A stretch of 45,768 nucleotides of DNA. Origin: CBDUMN01 sp965368335 (lineage in GTDB: Bacteria; Pseudomonadota; Alphaproteobacteria; Rhodospirillales; JAPHRK01). The notes under the pieces are model-generated. The model was not told where the DNA came from. It saw only the letters and a list, made by a program, of their open reading frames with translations, and did not search any database. Below, one piece after another: positions 42,448 to 45,768 of the stretch (positions within the stretch are counted from its first letter, which is position 1; each line of letters begins with the position of its first letter). The stretch is from positions 1-45,768 of the forward strand of contig CBDUMN010000021.1 in NCBI GenBank assembly GCA_965368335.1. Direction: 5' to 3'. A program made the position numbers and the translations under genes.

Positions 42448-43032
42448 CTACAGATGGCTGGTCAGCACCACATCATCAGGTTCGGGTGCTTCTGCGATTG
42501 CCTGAAAAACCTCTTCCACGTTTTCAACCACGGTAAAAAGGTCGTTGACCTTGGGATGAGCGAAGCCCCCGGCGATAACCCGGTTGAAAAGATCGAGCAA
42601 GGGCTCCCAGAAACCGCCCTGATTGATCAAAACAATCGGTTTGTCGTGCTGGCGCAGCTGCTTCCATGTGGTGATCTCAATGGTTTCGTCCAGTGTTCCG
42701 ATACCACCGGGCAACACGACGAACGCATCGGCCTTCTCAAACATCTGTTTCTTGCGGTCATGCATGGACTCGACCACCACCGTATCGACGCCTGCAATCC
42801 CTCCAACCTCGTAACGCATGAGAAACTCGGGGATGATCCCCGTGACGTTGCCGCCGCCCGCCATAACCGACTGGGCCAGTACTCCCATAAGCCCAATTCC
42901 GCCACCACCGTAGATTAGGCGAATGTCCTTCTCGGCCAAGAGACGCCCAAGAGTTTCCGCCATTTGCTTGTGAAGCGGGTTCTCTCCTTCCCTAGAGCCG
43001 CAAAAAACGCAGATTGATTGGATATTTTGCAT
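42448..43032 (-). CDS. LOG-family (TIGR00730) phosphoribohydrolase
   Basis: A 194-aa Rossmann-like LOG protein. ICVFCGSREGENP start, LIYGGGGIGLMGVLAQSVMA, the catalytic arginine/glutamate motif region MHDRKKQMFEKADAFVVLPG and GGIGTLDETIEITTWKQL (PGGxGTxxE). Family members cleave cytokinin riboside 5'-monophosphates or AMP-like nucleotides to the base and ribose phosphate; in bacteria the physiological role is unsettled. It is upstream of icd by a regulated spacer. Confidence 0.92.
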   Translation of the reverse strand: MQNIQSICVFCGSREGENPLHKQMAETLGRLLAEKDIRLIYGGGGIGLMGVLAQSVMAGGGNVTGIIPEFLMRYEVGGIAGVDTVVVESMHDRKKQMFEKADAFVVLPGGIGTLDETIEITTWKQLRQHDKPIVLINQGGFWEPLLDLFNRVIAGGFAHPKVNDLFTVVENVEEVFQAIAEAPEPDDVVLTSHL

Positions 43033-43172
43033 AAAAGCCCTCTTGGGTTGCCCGATGGTGAGGCCAGCTTACGGATTCGCATCGGCCAGCCCAAACGCTT
43101 TTCGTCCAATCTTGTAAAAGACCGAGCTCTACACCATATTTTTCAGGCGAAACAAGATAACGGGAGGAACCA

Positions 43173-43613
43173 ATGAACCAATCTATCAAAACCTTGTTTC
43201 TGGCCAGCGCTGCTATCGCCTGCGCCCTACCGGCCTTTGCCAATGACGGAGCCATTGCTCATCGGCAGGCGATTTTCCAGGCCGTTGGCGGGCACATGAA
43301 AGGCATGGTCGCCGTACTCAAAGGCGAGGTGCCACATAAAGAAAACTTAGCCATGCATGCCAAAGCCATGGCTGACCTATCGCAAATGGTCGAGAAAATA
43401 TTTCCCGCTGATTCGGATTTTGGGCAAACCCGGGCCAAGGCGATCATTTGGGAAAACCAAGCCGACTTCAAAGAAAAGATCGCTGCCTTCCAGGCGGCCG
43501 CCAGCAATCTGGCCAAAGCTGATCCTGGCGACATGAAGGCCTTCGGTGGCGCAGTCGGCGCACTTGGCAAAACCTGCAAGAGCTGTCACGACAAATACCG
43601 CGAAGAAAAATAA
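43173..43613 (+). CDS. cytochrome c'
   Basis: A 146-aa periplasmic cytochrome. Signal peptide (KTLFLASAAIACALPAFA), then a four-helix-bundle cytochrome c' pattern: RQAIFQAVGGHMKGMVAVLK, ending in the haem site CKSCHDKYREE (Cys135, Cys138, His139) at the C-terminus, as in the family. Cytochromes c' bind NO or CO and may protect against nitrosative stress. GGAGGA precedes the ATG. A cytochrome b561 gene lies two genes away. Confidence 0.93.
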   Translation: MNQSIKTLFLASAAIACALPAFANDGAIAHRQAIFQAVGGHMKGMVAVLKGEVPHKENLAMHAKAMADLSQMVEKIFPADSDFGQTRAKAIIWENQADFKEKIAAFQAAASNLAKADPGDMKAFGGAVGALGKTCKSCHDKYREEK

Positions 43614-43644
43614 GTATCTTCGATCAGATTAATAGGCCCGGATC

Positions 43645-43956
43645 CTAAGAAAAAGCCGTCCGTTTTTTTACGGCATGCATCAGTTCACCGATCCGCTCAG
43701 GCGTATCGGTGAACCTGAGGCCTACTTGGTTGCCGGTGGCGTGAACAACCTCTGAAAGAATACCGCCAAATTCGGGAAACAAGATTGTCGCTTGCAGTCC
43801 AACATGAGGCAAAGGGCCGTCAACTCTCACCCCCAAACCACCGATGGAAAAATCTTCAATCACCCCCTCCATCTCCCCCGCCGGAGTTAAAAAGCGGATG
43901 GTGGAAAAGGCGTCGTTGCGTTCGAACAAACGCTTTTCGACGCTAAAATCAGTCAC
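43645..43956 (-). CDS. PilZ-domain cyclic-di-GMP receptor
   Basis: A 103-aa single PilZ domain. The RxxxR motif is Arg9-LFE-Arg13 and the second motif is D35-FSIGG (DxSxxG), both intact, so cyclic-di-GMP binding is likely. GLQATILFPEFGGI and NQVGLRFTD are the following strands. It lies between two haem protein genes and may control an unlinked target. Two cyclic-di-GMP enzymes are encoded elsewhere in the window. Confidence 0.88.
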   Translation of the reverse strand: MTDFSVEKRLFERNDAFSTIRFLTPAGEMEGVIEDFSIGGLGVRVDGPLPHVGLQATILFPEFGGILSEVVHATGNQVGLRFTDTPERIGELMHAVKKRTAFS

Positions 43957-44057
43957 GTCGAACCTCCCGAGTTGCCGACACTCCAGCTTCGCACCTTAAA
44001 GCCCCTCCCACACAGAGACTGCGACGACCGTCACACCTACATCAAATCCGCTCTAAG

Positions 44058-44738
44058 TCAAAAAAGCCACCAAGCCAACAACCCGGCAATTCCTCCCCAA
44101 ATAGGCAAAGCTAAAAATGGGGAGCCGTATCGTCCTTCTGAGACACCTTGTTGAATTGGTTTTCTTCCGGTGACCATGGGGCGGATCAAATTTTCCTTTT
44201 TGATCAACAGATAACCGAAAACCGCCAGCACATGCAGCCCGACAAGGCCGAATAAGATGTTCCCCGCCCAATGATGGAAGGTGGTCAGTCGATCACTGGT
44301 CGCCTTAGCGACTTTGGCCGCCAACGGACCTTCGGTAAAGATGTCGTCATTGGCGAAAAGTCCCGTTCCGGCCAAAAAGAGCAGAAGAGCCAGCAAGAAA
44401 ACAACCATCCACCCGCCGAGCGGATTATGGCCGATACTCTGCGAAGGAGCCCCGCTTAACAGCTCTTTGCCGATATGCTCCGCAACCGCGCCGGGACCTT
44501 TGATAAAATCGCCGAATCTGGCATGGGTACCGCCCACCGTCCCCCAAACAATTCGGAAAACGACAAGCGAGAGTATGGCCACACCGCTTTTCATATGTAG
44601 GTCCATCTCGGTCAATCCACCGGTGAGACCGGTATAAACCGATAGACAGACGAGTCCAACCAGGCTCCAGTGAAACAGTCGCACCGGCAGGTCCCAAACC
44701 TTGTAGCCTTTTTGATCGTTCTCTTTTTCGCGCATCAT
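44058..44738 (-). CDS. cytochrome b561-type membrane protein
   Basis: A 226-aa di-haem cytochrome b. After the cytoplasmic start (MMREKENDQKGYKVWDLPVR) come four or five membrane spans. Candidate haem ligands: His in RLFHWSL, DLHMKSG, TTFHHWAG and GLHVLAV. The start is the ATG at 44738 with GGAGAG nine bases upstream; a longer in-frame version from 44813 lacks a ribosome site. Relatives pass electrons to periplasmic cytochromes c, and the nearby cytochrome c' is a possible partner (inference). Confidence 0.88.
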   Translation of the reverse strand: MMREKENDQKGYKVWDLPVRLFHWSLVGLVCLSVYTGLTGGLTEMDLHMKSGVAILSLVVFRIVWGTVGGTHARFGDFIKGPGAVAEHIGKELLSGAPSQSIGHNPLGGWMVVFLLALLLFLAGTGLFANDDIFTEGPLAAKVAKATSDRLTTFHHWAGNILFGLVGLHVLAVFGYLLIKKENLIRPMVTGRKPIQQGVSEGRYGSPFLALPIWGGIAGLLAWWLF

Positions 44739-44924
44739 CAATACCAACTCTCCGCAACGAAATCTTAAAACCGCCCCCTTAAAGATAATGGGGCTTTGGC
44801 CCGCCGGAATCAAAAAATCACGGCCCGGCTTGATAGTCCGACCCTATAAATCTAACAGTTTCTTCGATTGCGTGGGCCCGGACGGCGTATTAGTCTGATT
44901 GCCGGAATCGAAATGGGGGCGTAG

Positions 44925-45768
44925 GTGAATAGACCTTTCTTTTTTGTCGCATTGGGAGTTGTCGTGGTGGTTGCCGCCATTGCGCTCAATTTCATGATGG
45001 GCGAACCCGACACGCCGACAGAAGCCGAAACACCGACCCAGGCTCCTCCCAAAACGGTGGAACCATCCCCCCCATCCTGCATCCCGCCCTCGTTTGACGT
45101 CGTCCGAATCAACCCCTATGGCGACTCCGTGATGGCCGGACGCGGCACCCCGAAGTCTAAAATCATCATTCTCGATGAAGGGAACTCCATCGGCGAAGCG
45201 ATTGCCGATGAACGCGGCGAGTGGGTTTTCGTCCCCACCCAAGCGCTCCCGGCAGGCAGCCGCCATCTGACTCTCAAATCCCAACCGAAAGAATGCGATC
45301 CCATGGAATCTCCATCTGTGGTCGTTTTGGTGGTTCCCGAAAAAGGCAAAGATTTAGCAGGAAAAGACGCCGAGGACGCGGGCGCGCTGGCCTTGAAAGT
45401 TGATCGCGACGGCGAAGGACCGAGCAGGGTCCTGCAAAAGCCTCAAGCCGATGACAAACTGCCCCTCTCCATTGACGTGGTGGACTACGACGAACAAGGT
45501 CGCCTGAGCATCAGCGGCCATGCGGCGGCTGGCGCAAAAATTTATGTTTACCTGGATAGCAACCTGCTGGGCGAAACCCATGCGCTGGATGACGGCATAT
45601 GGTCGCTGATTGACGGCCAGTCGGTCGCTCCCGGTCTTTATACTCTGCGCGCCGACCAAGTGGACGACGCAGGCAAAGTGGTCGCCCGCGTTTCCATCCC
45701 GTTTTCCCGAGCCGATATCGCCAAAGAAACCAAAAGCGGCGCTTTCATTGTCGTGCAGCCGGGCACTA
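44925..45768 (+). CDS. exported cell-envelope protein, cut by the window end
   Basis: At least 281 codons from a GTG at 44925 with GGGGG eight bases before it. It begins with one membrane anchor (FFFVALGVVVVVAAIALNFM), a Pro/Thr-rich linker (about 28-50), and two Ig-like or big-type beta domains: FDVVRINPYGDSVMAGRGTP with GEWVFVPTQALPAGSRHLTL, and LSISGHAAAGAKIYVYLDSN with GIWSLIDGQSVAPGLYTLRA. The last residues (GAFIVVQPGT) look like the entry of a LysM domain, as in known alphaproteobacterial LysM proteins of this layout. It probably binds peptidoglycan. The C-terminus is outside the window. Confidence 0.75.
   Translation, partial: MNRPFFFVALGVVVVVAAIALNFMMGEPDTPTEAETPTQAPPKTVEPSPPSCIPPSFDVVRINPYGDSVMAGRGTPKSKIIILDEGNSIGEAIADERGEWVFVPTQALPAGSRHLTLKSQPKECDPMESPSVVVLVVPEKGKDLAGKDAEDAGALALKVDRDGEGPSRVLQKPQADDKLPLSIDVVDYDEQGRLSISGHAAAGAKIYVYLDSNLLGETHALDDGIWSLIDGQSVAPGLYTLRADQVDDAGKVVARVSIPFSRADIAKETKSGAFIVVQPGT

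Overview
The window is ordinary alphaproteobacterial chromosome with one accessory island. The gene content points to a Rhodospirillales-like organism: a CobS/CobT pair behind bolA and a J-domain gene, a DUF2336 protein, a DUF2889 protein, the eukaryote-like NADP isocitrate dehydrogenase, and a response regulator with a PDRRR tail. Most genes are moderately GC-rich. No species can be named from the sequence alone.

Layout. 1-8680: a DsrC/TusE-like protein, tRNA-Val(GAC), an N-formylglutamate amidohydrolase fused to a GNAT acetyltransferase, a lytic transglycosylase, glucokinase, a DUF218 protein, a methyltransferase/CoA-transferase pair, another methyltransferase, and two copies of an unrecognised gene, one frameshifted. 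8880-10730: an AT-rich island with three tRNA-Leu(UAA)-related sequences. Only the middle one is complete, and it is interrupted after U34 by a 246-nt group I intron. A 5' half lies to its left and a 3' half to its right, and an orphan 300-aa gene sits between. 10984-12651: a response regulator with Glu at the phosphorylation position, a small membrane protein and an AT-rich methyltransferase. 12665-16691 (minus): cinA-like, two small genes, mutT, argJ and a parvulin. 16955-23498 (plus): secA, a YkgJ-like cluster protein, DUF2336 and PAS-GGDEF-EAL. 23534-27501 (minus): accA, xerD, a large exported protein and a 46-aa membrane protein. 27709-31999 (plus): aroK-aroB, a CorC-like CNNM/CBS protein, a CBS protein and DUF2889. 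32003-37529: ribbon-helix-helix protein, bolA, XRE regulator, J-domain protein, cobS, cobT and a BON protein. 37566-43032 (minus): esterase, rpmB, two related membrane proteins, receiver-GGDEF, icd and a LOG protein. 43173-end: cytochrome c', PilZ, cytochrome b561 and the start of a cell-envelope protein cut by the window end.

How genes work together. Housekeeping functions dominate: protein export (secA, parvulin), aromatic and arginine synthesis (aroKB, argJ), fatty acid synthesis (accA), the TCA cycle (icd), translation (rpmB, tRNAs) and chromosome dimer resolution (xerD). Three loci belong to cyclic-di-GMP signalling. Cytochrome c' and b561 suggest a small membrane redox pair. Short palindromes related to GGGTC-N2-GACCC and a longer repeat of about 65-71 bp are scattered between genes.

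The strongest candidate for something undescribed is the tRNA-Leu island: an intact intron-bearing tRNA-Leu(UAA) nested between the two halves of what looks like a second tRNA-Leu(UAA), with the seven-base anticodon loop CTTAAAA at both broken ends. I saw no CRISPR array, rRNA, transposase or integrase gene in the window (XerD is the housekeeping type).
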